Source: Actinotalea sp. Marseille-Q4924 (lineage in GTDB: Bacteria; Actinomycetota; Actinomycetes; Actinomycetales; Cellulomonadaceae). From it: a stretch of 64,000 bases of DNA. The first letter of the stretch is position 1. Every line of letters begins with the position of its first letter. A program made the position numbers and the translations under genes. The stretch lies in NCBI RefSeq assembly GCF_916618755.1, contig NZ_CAKAKB010000002.1:372001-436000 (forward strand). Direction: 5' to 3'. This document shows positions 10,514 through 21,675 of the stretch, piece after piece. The notes under the pieces were generated by a model that saw nothing but the letters and a program-made list of their open reading frames with translations, ran no database searches and was not told the DNA's origin.

Positions 10514-10572
10514 GGGCGTGCACCGCAGTTTCGTCGGGCGGCGTCCGAGCCGTCCCATCCCAGGAGGTCACC

Positions 10573-11223
10573 ATGGAGATCGTCGTCATCGGCCGTCACA
10601 CCGATGTGCCCGACCGCTTCCGCCGTCACGTCGAGGACAAGCTCGCGAAGGTGCAGCAGCTCTCCCCGCGCGCGCAGCGCGTGGACGTCGAGCTGACGCA
10701 CGAGCGCAACCCCCGGCAGTCCGACGTGTCGGAGCGGATCGAGCTCACGGTGCGGGGGAAGGGCCCGGTCGTCCGGGCCGAGGCCAGTGCCGACGACCAG
10801 TACGCCGCCCTGGACATGGCCGCCACGAAGCTCATGGAGCGGCTGAGGCGGACGCGCGACCGGCACAAGGACCACCGGAAGAACAACGGCGTGAGCGTCC
10901 CCGACCCCCGGTCCGCCGAGGCCGTCGCCGACGGCGGGGCGCCGTCCGAGCCCACCGCCCCGGCGCCCGTCCCCACCGTCGACGGCGACGCGGTGGAGGC
11001 ACCGTGGGGCGACTCGCCGGTGGTCATCCGGGAGAAGCTGCACCGCGCCGAGCCGATGACGCTCGACGACGCCCTGTACGAGATGGAGATGGTCGGTCAC
11101 GACTTCTACCTCTTCATCGACGCCGAGACGGCCCTGCCGTCGGTGGCCTACCGGCGCCGCGGCTGGAGCTACGGCGTCATCCGGCTCGACGCGCCGGTCC
11201 GGTCGACGGTCGCGGCCGTCTGA
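10573..11223 (+). CDS. hpf: Ribosome hibernation-promoting factor, long form
   Basis: 216 residues. The N-terminal S30AE domain (MEIVVIGRHTDVPDRFRRHV ... AALDMAATKLMERLRRTRDR) binds the decoding centre. A disordered linker (~100-150) precedes the C-terminal dimerisation domain (VVIREKLHRAEPMTLDDALYEMEMVGHDFYLF). Long HPF makes 100S ribosomes in stationary phase or stress. The ATG at 10573 has a strong AGGAGG at 10562-10567. It has its own promoter and a ~180-nt leader, and is followed by a GC hairpin terminator. Confidence 0.96.
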   Translation: MEIVVIGRHTDVPDRFRRHVEDKLAKVQQLSPRAQRVDVELTHERNPRQSDVSERIELTVRGKGPVVRAEASADDQYAALDMAATKLMERLRRTRDRHKDHRKNNGVSVPDPRSAEAVADGGAPSEPTAPAPVPTVDGDAVEAPWGDSPVVIREKLHRAEPMTLDDALYEMEMVGHDFYLFIDAETALPSVAYRRRGWSYGVIRLDAPVRSTVAAV

Positions 11224-11238
11224 CCCGGGGCGCGTCCT

Positions 11239-11261
11239 GGGGCGGGACCAGGGCCCGCCCC
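11239..11261 (+). terminator. Hairpin terminator after hpf
   Basis: GGGGCGGG (11239-11246), 7-nt loop, CCCGCCCC (11254-11261), starting 16 nt after the hpf stop. There is no U tract, as is usual for GC-rich actinobacteria. Confidence 0.55.
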
Positions 11262-11317
11262 GCGCCCGTGCCACGGCGATGAGGACGGGTGTCGGTGCGG
11301 GGCGCGAGGATGGGCCG

Positions 11318-12601
11318 GTGCCCTCCTCGCGCCCCGTCGCACGTCCCCGCATGCACCCTGCTCCGGCCGCCGAGCTGACCCTCGCCCAGGCGCGGCGCGT
11401 CGCCCTGCGGGCGCAGGGGCTGGACCGGCCACGGCCCGCCTGGCCCGCGGGGCGCCCGCACCTCGGCGACCTCCACCGGGTCGTCGACCGCCTGGGACTC
11501 CTGCAGATCGACTCGGTGAACGTGCTCGCGCGGGCGCACCTGGTCCCGCTCTTCTCCCGACTCGGTCCGTACGACACCGGCCTCCTGGACCGTGCGACGT
11601 CGCGGGCGCCGCGCCGGCTCGTCGAGACCTGGGCCCACGAGGCGTCCTTCGTGCCGCCCGAGACGTACCGGTTCCTCGCGTGGCGCCGCCGGGAGCACGC
11701 GCAGCAGGCCTGGGGCTCGATCCGGTCCGTCGCGCGGCAGCACCCGGAGGTCGTCGACGAGGTGCGTGCCCTCGTCAGGGACGCCGGGCCGGTCAGCGCC
11801 CGGGAGGCGCAGGCGGCCCTCGCCCACGACCACCCGCGCCCGCGGGACGACTGGGGATGGAACTGGAGCGTCACCAAGCGCGCGCTGGAGCTGTTGTTCT
11901 TCACCGGAGAGGTGGCTGTCGCCGCGCGCAACGGTGCCTTCGAGCGGTTGTACGACCTCACGGAGCGCGTCGTGCCCGCGCCGGTCCTGGCCCGGCCGGA
12001 ACCGGACGACGCCGAGTGCTTCCGTGCGCTCGTCGAGATCGGTGCCCGCGCCCACGGGATCGGCACCGTCCGGTGCTTCGCCGACTACTTCCGTCTCCGG
12101 GGGCCCCGCGTCGGGCAGGCGGTCGCGGAGCTCGTCGAGGACGGAGTGCTGCTGCCCGTTCAGGTGCGGTCATGGGACCGGCGGGTCTACCTGCACCGCG
12201 ACGCGTCCGTCCCGCGGGCGGCGACGGGGCGGGCCCTGCTGAGCCCGTTCGACCCGCTGATCTTCGAGCGGAGGCGACTGGAGGAGCTGTTCGGCACGCG
12301 GTACCGGATCGAGATCTACGTGCCCGCGGCGCAGCGCGTCCACGGCTACTACGTCCTCCCCCTCCTCCTGGGCGACGCGATCGCCGCCCGGGTCGACCTC
12401 CGGGCGGACCGCCGGGCGGGCGTCCTGGAGGTGCCCGGTGCCTACCTGGAGCCCGGTGCACCTGGGCACGCACCGGCCGAGCTGGTCGCCGAGCTGCGGC
12501 TCCTCGCGGGCTGGCTCGGACTGGACTCGGTGGTCGTGCCGGACGGCGCGCGCGGCGACCTGGCCGGCGTCCTGCGCCCCGTGCTCGGGACGGCGCCGTG
12601 A
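11318..12601 (+). CDS. YcaQ/AlkX-like winged-helix DNA glycosylase
   Basis: About 427 residues. The fold is that of the HTH_42 (DUF1006) family, which includes YcaQ/AlkX-type glycosylases that unhook interstrand crosslinks and remove bulky alkyl adducts. The catalytic-type Q-x-D motif is seen as LGLLQIDSV (about residues 55-60); WAHEASFVPPE, FDPLIFERRR and YYVLPLLLGD are typical downstream blocks. Start chosen at GTG 11318 because GAGGA sits 7 nt upstream; ATG 11279 and ATG 11351 are alternatives. The stop overlaps the next gene by 4 bp. Confidence 0.88.
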   Translation: MPSSRPVARPRMHPAPAAELTLAQARRVALRAQGLDRPRPAWPAGRPHLGDLHRVVDRLGLLQIDSVNVLARAHLVPLFSRLGPYDTGLLDRATSRAPRRLVETWAHEASFVPPETYRFLAWRRREHAQQAWGSIRSVARQHPEVVDEVRALVRDAGPVSAREAQAALAHDHPRPRDDWGWNWSVTKRALELLFFTGEVAVAARNGAFERLYDLTERVVPAPVLARPEPDDAECFRALVEIGARAHGIGTVRCFADYFRLRGPRVGQAVAELVEDGVLLPVQVRSWDRRVYLHRDASVPRAATGRALLSPFDPLIFERRRLEELFGTRYRIEIYVPAAQRVHGYYVLPLLLGDAIAARVDLRADRRAGVLEVPGAYLEPGAPGHAPAELVAELRLLAGWLGLDSVVVPDGARGDLAGVLRPVLGTAP

Positions 12602-13545
12602 CGGTCCCCCGACCGGGTGTCACCGAGCAGGGCGCACCCGCGCCCGGGGACGACGCCACGTCCGGACGCCGAGGCTTCCTCGCCGTCGTGGCGGGAGCCG
12701 TGCTGTGGGGGACCGGTGGGCTGGCCGGCAGCGCCCTCGCGGCTCAGGGCACGCCGATGGCGACCGTCGCGGCCTCCCGGCTGCTCGTCGGCGGCGGGGT
12801 GCTCGTGCTGGCGCTCCTGGCGCTCGGCCGCCTGCGCGACGTGCGGTGGCACCGCGTACTCGTGCGCCGCGTCCTCGTCACCGCGGTCCTCGCGGCGCTG
12901 TACCAGGGGTCGTACTTCGTCGCCGTGGGCCGGTCCTCGGTGAGTCTCGCGACGGTCGTCGCGCTCGGCGCCGCCCCGGTCCTCGTGGCGGCCGCGACCG
13001 CGGTGCTGGCGCGGCGGGCGCCGTCGGCTCGCACGGTGCTGGCCGTCGCGCTGGCCGTCGTCGGACTGGTCCTGCTCGTCGGGCTGTCCGGTGCGGGCGC
13101 CGAACCCGCGGCGGGGGCGGCGCTCGCCCTCGGTGCCGCCGCGGCGTTCGCGGCGCTCACGGTCGTCAACCGGACGCCCGTCACCGGACTCGACCCCGTG
13201 CTGCTCACCGCCCTGGGCTTCACCGGGGGCGGCCTGCTGCTCGTGCCGGTGGCGCTGCTCGCCGGCGGGCCGCTCGTGCCCACCGGGCCGACGGGGTGGT
13301 GGCTGGTGCTGTACCTGGGCGTCGTGCCGACGGCCCTCGCCTACGCCGCGTACTTCACGGGCCTGCGTACGGTCCCGGCGACGACGGCGTCCCTGGTCGC
13401 CCTGCTCGAGCCGCTCACCGCCGCGCTGCTGGCAGCCGCGCTCCTCGGGGAGCGGCTGGGGCTCGGTGGCGCCGTCGGCGGTCTGCTCCTCGCGGCGGCG
13501 ACGGTGGTCGTCGCGCCGCGGCGCCGCGGTCGGGTGGTGGTGTGA
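12598..13545 (+). CDS. EamA/DMT-family transporter
   Basis: 315 residues with about ten hydrophobic segments in two EamA halves (FLAVVAGAVLWGTGGLAGSA in the first; ALAYAAYFTGLRTVPATTAS and LLEPLTAALLAAALLGERL in the second). The pattern is that of drug/metabolite exporters; the substrate cannot be told. The GTG at 12598 overlaps the glycosylase stop (GTGA), so the two are coupled. That pairing with an adduct-repair enzyme would fit export of a genotoxic compound, but this is context only. Confidence 0.88.
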   Translation: MTVPRPGVTEQGAPAPGDDATSGRRGFLAVVAGAVLWGTGGLAGSALAAQGTPMATVAASRLLVGGGVLVLALLALGRLRDVRWHRVLVRRVLVTAVLAALYQGSYFVAVGRSSVSLATVVALGAAPVLVAAATAVLARRAPSARTVLAVALAVVGLVLLVGLSGAGAEPAAGAALALGAAAAFAALTVVNRTPVTGLDPVLLTALGFTGGGLLLVPVALLAGGPLVPTGPTGWWLVLYLGVVPTALAYAAYFTGLRTVPATTASLVALLEPLTAALLAAALLGERLGLGGAVGGLLLAAATVVVAPRRRGRVVV

Positions 13546-13571
13546 CCGCCTCGCGGCCACCTCGCCTACGA
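13542..13571 (+). promoter_or_regulatory. Candidate secA promoter
   Basis: GTGACC (13542-13547), 18 bp, TACGAT (13566-13571), overlapping the end of the EamA gene. It predicts a ~117-nt leader. In the leader CTCGTCG (13595-13601) can pair with CGACGAG (13677-13683) immediately before the secA ribosome binding site, closing a large stem. Confidence 0.4.
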
Positions 13572-13695
13572 TGGTCGCTGGTCTGTGTCGACCTCGTCGC
13601 CGAGCGTGTCCCGCTGTGCCGGGGGCATACGGCCGGCGGGGCCGCGCCACACGCGAACCCGCGTCCGCGGGGCCGCCGACGAGTCTGGAGAACGC

Positions 13696-16662
<2,967 letters not shown>

Positions 16663-16675
16663 GCGTCCGTGCCAC

Positions 16676-16713
16676 CACGTGGGGGCGGTCTCGTACGAGC
16701 CCGTCCCCACGTG
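16676..16713. terminator. Bidirectional hairpin terminator between secA and the Rv3235-like gene
   Basis: CACGTGGGG (16676-16684) pairs with CCCCACGTG (16705-16713); the interior GCGG/CCGT and CTCG/CGAG extend the stem. It lies 14 nt after the secA stop, between convergent genes. Confidence 0.7.
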
Positions 16714-16790
16714 AACGGACCAGCAGCGCGGTCCCGACCGTATGACCGCGTGAGGGTCCGACCACCCCGTCGACCAGTCCGAGGGGCCGG

Positions 16791-17387
16791 TCAGTAGATC
16801 TCCAGCACGGACGCCCGCCACCGCCTGCGGTGCACCTCGAGGCGCACCGCCGCAGCGCGCACCGCGCGGCCGTCGTGCACGACCACGGTGACCTCTGCCA
16901 CGTCGTCGGAGACGCGGCACACCGTCGCCCGTCGCGCCGACGCGCGTCGCACGGTGCCCGCCACGGGGCCGATCGCCGCCCGCCTGTCGGCGAGGTGCTC
17001 GTGCAGCTCGGGGGTGAGCCAGCGCACGAGCTGCCCGAGCGGTCGAGCGCCGGCGAGGACCTCGACCGCCGTCACCACGATCGCCCGTGCGAGGTCGCCC
17101 GGATCGGTCAACGGCTCCGGCGCCGCGGTGGCGACGGGACGCGGTGCCCACGCCACCTCCGTCAGGGGAGATCGGACGGACCAGGCCTGCGGCGCCCCGG
17201 CGGTCCCCAGCCCTTCGGGTCCTCGTGCCGGCGGGTCCACCGGTGGGGGCAGGAGCAGGCGCGGCCGGAAGGCAGGGGCGGGCGCACGCCCGGCGACCCC
17301 CGGACCCCCGCGGCGCGGGGCAGGCGGCACGCGCCCGGCCCCGCGGACCGCAGCGGCGGATCGCACCGTGGCAGCCGCCGCGCTCAC
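16791..17387 (-). CDS. Rv3235-family protein
   Basis: 198 residues. The N-terminal half is Pro/Arg/Ala-rich and disordered. The C-terminal half (about 95-198) is the conserved Rv3235-type domain: LARAIVVTAVEVLAGARPLGQLVRWLTPELHEHL ... VCRVSDDVAEVTVVVHDGRAVRAAAVRLE ... WRASVLEIY, resembling an NTF2-like fold. Members are often encoded next to secA in actinobacteria; no function is known to me. GTG start at 17387 overlaps the LysM gene stop by 4 bp, so the two are coupled. Confidence 0.8.
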   Translation of the reverse strand: MSAAAATVRSAAAVRGAGRVPPAPRRGGPGVAGRAPAPAFRPRLLLPPPVDPPARGPEGLGTAGAPQAWSVRSPLTEVAWAPRPVATAAPEPLTDPGDLARAIVVTAVEVLAGARPLGQLVRWLTPELHEHLADRRAAIGPVAGTVRRASARRATVCRVSDDVAEVTVVVHDGRAVRAAAVRLEVHRRRWRASVLEIY

Positions 17388-18241
17388 CGGGTGCCCCCGG
17401 CAGCCGCGTTCGTGTCGTGGCCCGTCGCGTGGGTGTCGGCCGCGGCGCCGGGCACGGTGAGGACCTGGCCGGGCACGAGGACGTCCGGGTCCGCTCCGAC
17501 GACCTCCCGGTTCGCCTCGTGCCACCGAGGCCACGCTGCGGCGATCTCGGCGTCCGTCGGCTCGACCAGTCGGGCCGCCGCGAGGCTCCACAACGTGTCA
17601 CCCGGACGCACGGTGGCGGTCGCGCCGGCGGTGACCGCCGCGTCCGCCGGTGTCGTCGTCGCCGTGGCCACGGGTGCGGCGGCGGACTCCGCCGTGGTGG
17701 CGGCAGAGGTGGTGGGTGGGGACGTCGTCGAGGGGTCGCCCGCTGGTCGCTCCACGGGCGGGGCCGGCGGTGTCGCCGCCACGGGTGCCGCGGCTGCGGT
17801 CGAGGTGCTCGCCGCTCCGGGTGCCGCGGCCGTGGTCGAGGTGCTCGCCGCCGTCGGCTGCCATCCGAGGTCCGCCTCGGTCGCTGTCGCCGTCAGGGCG
17901 CCGCCGAGACCGAGACCCACCCCGAGGCCGGCCGCCACGACGCGGCGCAGCGCGGCGGGGGTCAGGACCCGCGCGGTCCGGTCGAGCGCCGCGGCGCGCC
18001 GCCCCGTGGCCCTGGCGAGCGCGGCGAGCGCGAGAGCGGAGCACCCCGTCGCCAGCATGCCGGCGGCGAGCGTGGCGACCGTGAGGACGCCGGCGAGGAC
18101 GACGGTGTCGACCCCGGCGCGCGGTGCCAGCGCCGCCCCGACCACGTCGGGTACGGAGCGGCCGAGGGTGACCGCGATCGTGCAGCTCAGTGCTGCGGCG
18201 CCGAGCGCGCGTCCTGCTTCCCGACGTGACTGCTGTCCCAT
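17384..18241 (-). CDS. Membrane-anchored LysM domain protein
   Basis: 285 residues. The N-terminal part has two or three hydrophobic stretches (about 12-30, 38-70 and 90-115), then a long Ala/Thr/Pro linker, then one LysM domain near the C-terminus (ATVRPGDTLWSLAAARL ... WHEANREVVGADPDVLVPGQVLTVP). LysM binds peptidoglycan glycan chains. The ATG at 18241 was chosen over upstream in-frame starts because it follows GGGGGGCTCC and begins the conserved part. A direct repeat, GTTTGATG twice, lies 44-61 bp upstream. Confidence 0.85.
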   Translation of the reverse strand: MGQQSRREAGRALGAAALSCTIAVTLGRSVPDVVGAALAPRAGVDTVVLAGVLTVATLAAGMLATGCSALALAALARATGRRAAALDRTARVLTPAALRRVVAAGLGVGLGLGGALTATATEADLGWQPTAASTSTTAAAPGAASTSTAAAAPVAATPPAPPVERPAGDPSTTSPPTTSAATTAESAAAPVATATTTPADAAVTAGATATVRPGDTLWSLAAARLVEPTDAEIAAAWPRWHEANREVVGADPDVLVPGQVLTVPGAAADTHATGHDTNAAAGGTR

Positions 18242-18284
18242 GGAGCCCCCCTGACCCGTCCCTCCGACGTCGTGCGTCGGCGAG

Positions 18285-18302
18285 GTTTGATGTCGTTTGA
18301 TG
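18285..18302. promoter_or_regulatory. Direct-repeat operator candidate upstream of the LysM gene
   Basis: GTTTGATG (18285-18292), TC, GTTTGATG (18295-18302): two exact 8-bp half-sites one helical turn (10 bp) apart, in a GC-rich background where AT-rich words are rare. A related GTGATG occurs at 18327. The position suggests control of the leftward LysM transcript. Confidence 0.5.
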
Positions 18303-18473
18303 CAGGAAGACACTGTTGGACCGAGGGTGATGCTGTCAACCCGTCGGGCGGGGTGTGGACAGCGATGCAGGACTCGACGCACGTCCGGCACGTCGGCACA
18401 CGTCGCACCGCCGGTCGGCCGACCCGCCGGCGACCACCGTCCGAGCGGCGTGGTGCTCAGCCCGACGGGCTCC

Positions 18474-19754
18474 TCACGCGCTCGGAACAGGCCCGTCGGA
18501 CCGGTGGTCCGCGGCTCCGGCCCCCCGCCGTGCCCGGTGCACGAGCGGCACGGCGAGCAGCTGCACGGCTGCCCCCACGACGTAGGACCCTCCGTACCCC
18601 CACCCGTCCGCGACGCGGCCGAGAGCGGGCTGGACGGCGACCCCGCCGACGCCGGCCACCAGGGAGTCGGCGGAGAGCAGGGTCGCGCGCTGCGCCGACG
18701 GGACGAGGTCGTTGAGCAGCGCCTGGCGGATCGGTGTGACGGCTGCCTGCGCCAGCCCGAAGACCACCAGCAGCACGAGAGCGACGGCGAAGGACCGGGT
18801 CAGACCGAGCAGGGCGAGCACGACGGCGCCGAGCACGACGGCGACCAGGATCGCCGTCGTGCGCCGCCGGACCACCCGGCGCAGACGGGGGGCGGCGAGG
18901 CCGCCCACGATCTGGGAGCCCGCGACGACGGCCGCTGCCAACCCCGCGACGGCGTAGGCGCCGCCCTCGCCGTAGAGCTCCAGCAGGAACGGCTGCATGG
19001 CGTAGAAGGCGTAGAAGAGCACGCCGGAGGTGAAGGCACCCGCGGCCATGAGGTGGCGCACCGGCGGGTTCGCGGCGGCTGCGCGCCAGGAGACCCCCGC
19101 GACGTCGCGGACGACGGCGCGCGCAGGCCTCGAGCGGTCCGGGGTGAAACCGAGGTCGCGCATGAAGACCGACGCGACCACCGTCATGACCAGCAGCATC
19201 CCGACCCGGAGCACGTAGGGGACGCCGAGGGTGGTGACCTGCGCGACGAGGCCACCGGCGACCGAACCGGTCAGCATCGCAGCCCCGGTGACGACCTGGG
19301 CCCGGGAGAAGACACCCTCGAGCCCCCCGAGCCAGCCTTCGTGCCGGAGGGCGTCCACCACCCAGGCCTCGAGCGCGCCGGAGAAGAATGTGAAGCCGAG
19401 CCCGAGCAGGACCGAGCTGACGGCCCACTGCCAGAACGGCGCCCCACCGACCTGCCACAGGGCGACGTAGAGCAGCGTCGTGGCAGCCAGCGTGACGGTG
19501 CCCATGAGGTAGGAGGCTCGTCGACCCCAGGTGTCCGCGACCACGCCGGTGGGGATCTCGAAGAGGACGATCCCCACGGTGAAGAACGCGTTGGCGGAGA
19601 ACGCCTCGAGGTTGGACAACCCCGCGTCGAGGAGGAACAGCGTGTTGATGCCCCAGATGAACGAGGCCGCGAGGGTGTTGCCGAGCACGAGCACGAGGTA
19701 GGTGCGCTCGACGCGCCGTGCCGCACCGGTGGGGCGGGCCTCGCGGGCCTTCAC
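18474..19754 (-). CDS. MFS transporter
   Basis: 426 residues with about 12 membrane segments. The loop 2-3 signature of the superfamily is visible as GVVADTWGRRASYLMG. NTLAASFIWGINTLFLLDAG in TM1 and FSANAFFTVGIVLFEIPTG in TM2 are typical of the exporter-like MFS_1 group. Substrate unknown. GTG start at 19754. It lies upstream of the LysM gene on the same strand but 232 bp apart, so it is probably a separate unit. Confidence 0.9.
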   Translation of the reverse strand: MKAREARPTGAARRVERTYLVLVLGNTLAASFIWGINTLFLLDAGLSNLEAFSANAFFTVGIVLFEIPTGVVADTWGRRASYLMGTVTLAATTLLYVALWQVGGAPFWQWAVSSVLLGLGFTFFSGALEAWVVDALRHEGWLGGLEGVFSRAQVVTGAAMLTGSVAGGLVAQVTTLGVPYVLRVGMLLVMTVVASVFMRDLGFTPDRSRPARAVVRDVAGVSWRAAAANPPVRHLMAAGAFTSGVLFYAFYAMQPFLLELYGEGGAYAVAGLAAAVVAGSQIVGGLAAPRLRRVVRRRTTAILVAVVLGAVVLALLGLTRSFAVALVLLVVFGLAQAAVTPIRQALLNDLVPSAQRATLLSADSLVAGVGGVAVQPALGRVADGWGYGGSYVVGAAVQLLAVPLVHRARRGAGAADHRSDGPVPSA

Positions 19755-19907
19755 GCGGCCGTGCTGCGGCGGGACGGCTCGACGTCCATGGTGCCTCCCG
19801 TGCGGACCGCGCGACCACGACGGGCCGGCCGCCCCACCGACCGTACGCCGACGGGGATCGCTCCCTCAACGGGCGAGGACGCCCGCCTCGGGCGGCGGCT
19901 GCTGCGT

Positions 19908-19913
19908 TAGCGT
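19908..19913 (+). promoter_or_regulatory. -10 hexamer for a leaderless transcript
   Basis: TAGCGT ends 6 nt before the GTG at 19920, and no ribosome binding site is present. The -35 is not recognisable. Confidence 0.45.
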
Positions 19914-19919
19914 GCCGCC

Positions 19920-20453
19920 GTGCGATGGGACGCGTTGTTCGCCGACATGGAGCTGCAGGTCGACGCCCTCGACGCCGAGGCGCGCACGGCGCAGGTGGCC
20001 GAGCTGACCCGTGCCGAGCGCTCGTCGGTCCACCTCGTCGACCGGCTCCGGGCAGGCGTCGGCTCGCCGGTCGAGGTGCTGGTCCGGACCGGCGCGCGGC
20101 TCGGCGGAGACCTCCTCGACGTCGGCGGGACGTGGCTGCTGCTCCAGGACGGTCGCCGGGAGCACCTGGTGCCCACGGCGGCGCTGGTCACGGTCGGCGG
20201 CATCCCGGCGGTCGCGGCGGCGGCGACCTCCTCGCCCCTGCGACGTCTCGGCCTCGGCCACGCGTTGCGTGCCCTGGCCCGCGACCGCTGCGTCGTCCGG
20301 GTGGACACGGCGGGCGGCACGGTCGTCGGGCGGCTGGACGCGGTGGGGGCGGACCACGTCGACGTCGGGCTCGTGGACGTCGCGGACCAGCGCCCGACCG
20401 GTGCCCGGTCGGCGGTGCTGCTGCCGGCGGTGGGCGTCGTCAGCCGGTGGTGA
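19920..20453 (+). CDS. Conserved actinobacterial protein, function unknown
   Basis: 177 residues, soluble, no signal peptide. It begins MRWDALFADMELQVDALDAE with a helical first 45 residues, followed by beta-rich segments (VEVLVRTGARLGGDLLDVGGTWLLLQDG ... VRVDTAGGTVVGRLDAVGADHVDVGLV) that look like two small SH3/Sm-like barrels. I recall similar short proteins in related actinobacteria but know no function. The GTG is supported by a -10 hexamer 6 nt upstream (leaderless). Convergent with the HTH gene that follows. Confidence 0.75.
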   Translation: MRWDALFADMELQVDALDAEARTAQVAELTRAERSSVHLVDRLRAGVGSPVEVLVRTGARLGGDLLDVGGTWLLLQDGRREHLVPTAALVTVGGIPAVAAAATSSPLRRLGLGHALRALARDRCVVRVDTAGGTVVGRLDAVGADHVDVGLVDVADQRPTGARSAVLLPAVGVVSRW

Positions 20454-20504
20454 GCGCCGGATGCGCGCCGTGCCGCGCGCGTGCGCGCCTCATTCCCGTC
20501 ACGC

Positions 20505-20756
20505 TCAGGAGGTCGTGTGCTCCGCGGCCGCCGGTGAGGCCTCGTGCTCCACGTCCCCCGCCGTGATGCGGGCCCGGGTCTGCTCGTACATTCGCGCGAT
20601 GTACGCCTCCAGCTCGGTCGACTCGACCCGCCAGATGCCGCGCCCGCCGACCTGCAGCGCCGGCAGCTCCCCGCTGCGGACCAGCGAGTACGCCTGCGCG
20701 GCGGAGATGTTCAGGACCTCCTGGACGTCCGCGAGCGTGAGGAACCGAGGGGGCAT
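20505..20756 (-). CDS. Small excisionase-type (MerR_17/BldC-like) HTH protein
   Basis: 83 residues: MPPRFLTLADVQEVLNISAA begins a winged HTH of the excisionase/BldC class; SLVRSGELPALQVGGRGIWRVE is the recognition helix and wing. Proteins of this class bind DNA as head-to-tail arrays on direct repeats. The ATG at 20756 was chosen because homology begins there and a -10-like CAGACT lies 6 nt upstream (leaderless). It is divergent from the SAF gene; three 13-bp direct repeats lie in the shared 187-bp region and could be its target. Confidence 0.85.
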   Translation of the reverse strand: MPPRFLTLADVQEVLNISAAQAYSLVRSGELPALQVGGRGIWRVESTELEAYIARMYEQTRARITAGDVEHEASPAAAEHTTS

Positions 20757-20762
20757 GGCAGC

Positions 20763-20768
20763 AGTCTG
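20763..20768 (-). promoter_or_regulatory. -10 hexamer of the HTH gene (leaderless)
   Basis: CAGACT on the minus strand, 6 nt before the ATG at 20756, with no ribosome binding site between. Confidence 0.4.
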
Positions 20769-20884
20769 GCACGGGGCCGGACGGCGCGGCCGCCGTCCAC
20801 AGACCCGCGTCACTCGCGCACGGCGCCGCGTGCTCACGGCATGATGCTGCCCGGCGCCGGGCACGGCCGGCGCGGGCATGCAGC

Positions 20885-20924
20885 ACGAGCAGGCAGGACG
20901 AGCAGGCAGGACGAGCAGGGCAGG
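20885..20924. repeat. Three 13-bp tandem repeats in the HTH/SAF intergenic region
   Basis: ACGAGCAGGCAGG at 20885-20897 and 20898-20910, then a third copy with one extra G at 20911-20924. It lies just upstream of the SAF gene start (20944), in the leader of that gene. It may be an operator or a simple slippage repeat. Confidence 0.8.
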
Positions 20925-20943
20925 ACCGGGCGAGGGGGGCGTC

Positions 20944-21675
20944 GTGAGCACGACCATGGGACAGCTGACGGGCAGGGTCGGGGAGGGGCGCCCGGGGGGT
21001 CGGCCCGATCGACCGGACGGAGCCGCCGGCGCCCTGCCCGCCCCGCGTGCAGCACGACTGCGCCGCCCCGGCTGGCGCGACCCGCGGCTGCTGCTCGGGG
21101 TTGCGCTCGTCGGGCTCTCGGTGCTGCTCGGGTCCTGGGCGGTCGCGAGCGCAGCCAGGACGGTGCCCGTGCTCGCCGCCGTGGAGGCGCTCGTGCCGGG
21201 TGACCCGGTGCGCGCGGAGGCGCTGCGGGTGGTGGACGTCCGCGTCCCGGACGAGGCGACCGCCTACCTGAGGGCCGGCACGGACCTGGAGGGCCTCGTC
21301 GTGACCCGCGTCGTCAGGGCGGGCGAGCTGGTCCCGGCCTCCGCCGTCGCCACGGAGAGCGACACGGGCTCCCGGGCGGTCGCGGTCACGACCGGCGGGC
21401 GACTGTCCGGCGATGTCGTCGAGGGCTCCCTCGTGGACCTGTGGTTCGTCCCGGAGCCGGTCACCGGCGCCGCCGACGACGACGCCGCCCCACCGCGCGA
21501 GCTCGCCCGCTCGCTCGTGGTGGCCGAGGTCGACGAGAGCGGCTCCGCGTTCTCCGTCGGCTCCGGCGTCACGGTGCACGTGCTCGTGCCGCTGCCCGAC
21601 CTCGCCGCCGTGCTGTCCGCGGTGCGGGGGCCCGGCACGGTCGAGCTCGTCCCCGTCCCCGGCGGGGCGCCGTGA
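20944..21675 (+). CDS. SAF domain (CpaB-like) membrane protein
   Basis: 243 residues. A cytoplasmic N-tail is followed by one membrane helix (about 45-65, LLLGVALVGLSVLLGSWAVA) and an extracytoplasmic SAF/CpaB-type domain (VPVLAAVEALVPGDPVRAEALRVVDV ... LVVTRVVRAGELVPASAV ... AVAVTTGGRLSGDVVEGSLVDLWFV). CpaB proteins assemble Flp pili, but no pilin, secretin, CpaF or TadBC gene is nearby. GTG at 20944 was preferred over ATG 20878 because of the G-rich site just upstream and conservation. The stop overlaps the next gene by 4 bp. Confidence 0.85.
   Translation: MSTTMGQLTGRVGEGRPGGRPDRPDGAAGALPAPRAARLRRPGWRDPRLLLGVALVGLSVLLGSWAVASAARTVPVLAAVEALVPGDPVRAEALRVVDVRVPDEATAYLRAGTDLEGLVVTRVVRAGELVPASAVATESDTGSRAVAVTTGGRLSGDVVEGSLVDLWFVPEPVTGAADDDAAPPRELARSLVVAEVDESGSAFSVGSGVTVHVLVPLPDLAAVLSAVRGPGTVELVPVPGGAP

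Noticed and set aside
13595-13683. secM-like arrest peptide or regulatory RNA in the secA leader
   Set aside because: No exported small ORF with an arrest-like end was found; only one long-range complementary pair (CTCGTCG/CGACGAG) is visible, which is weak evidence.
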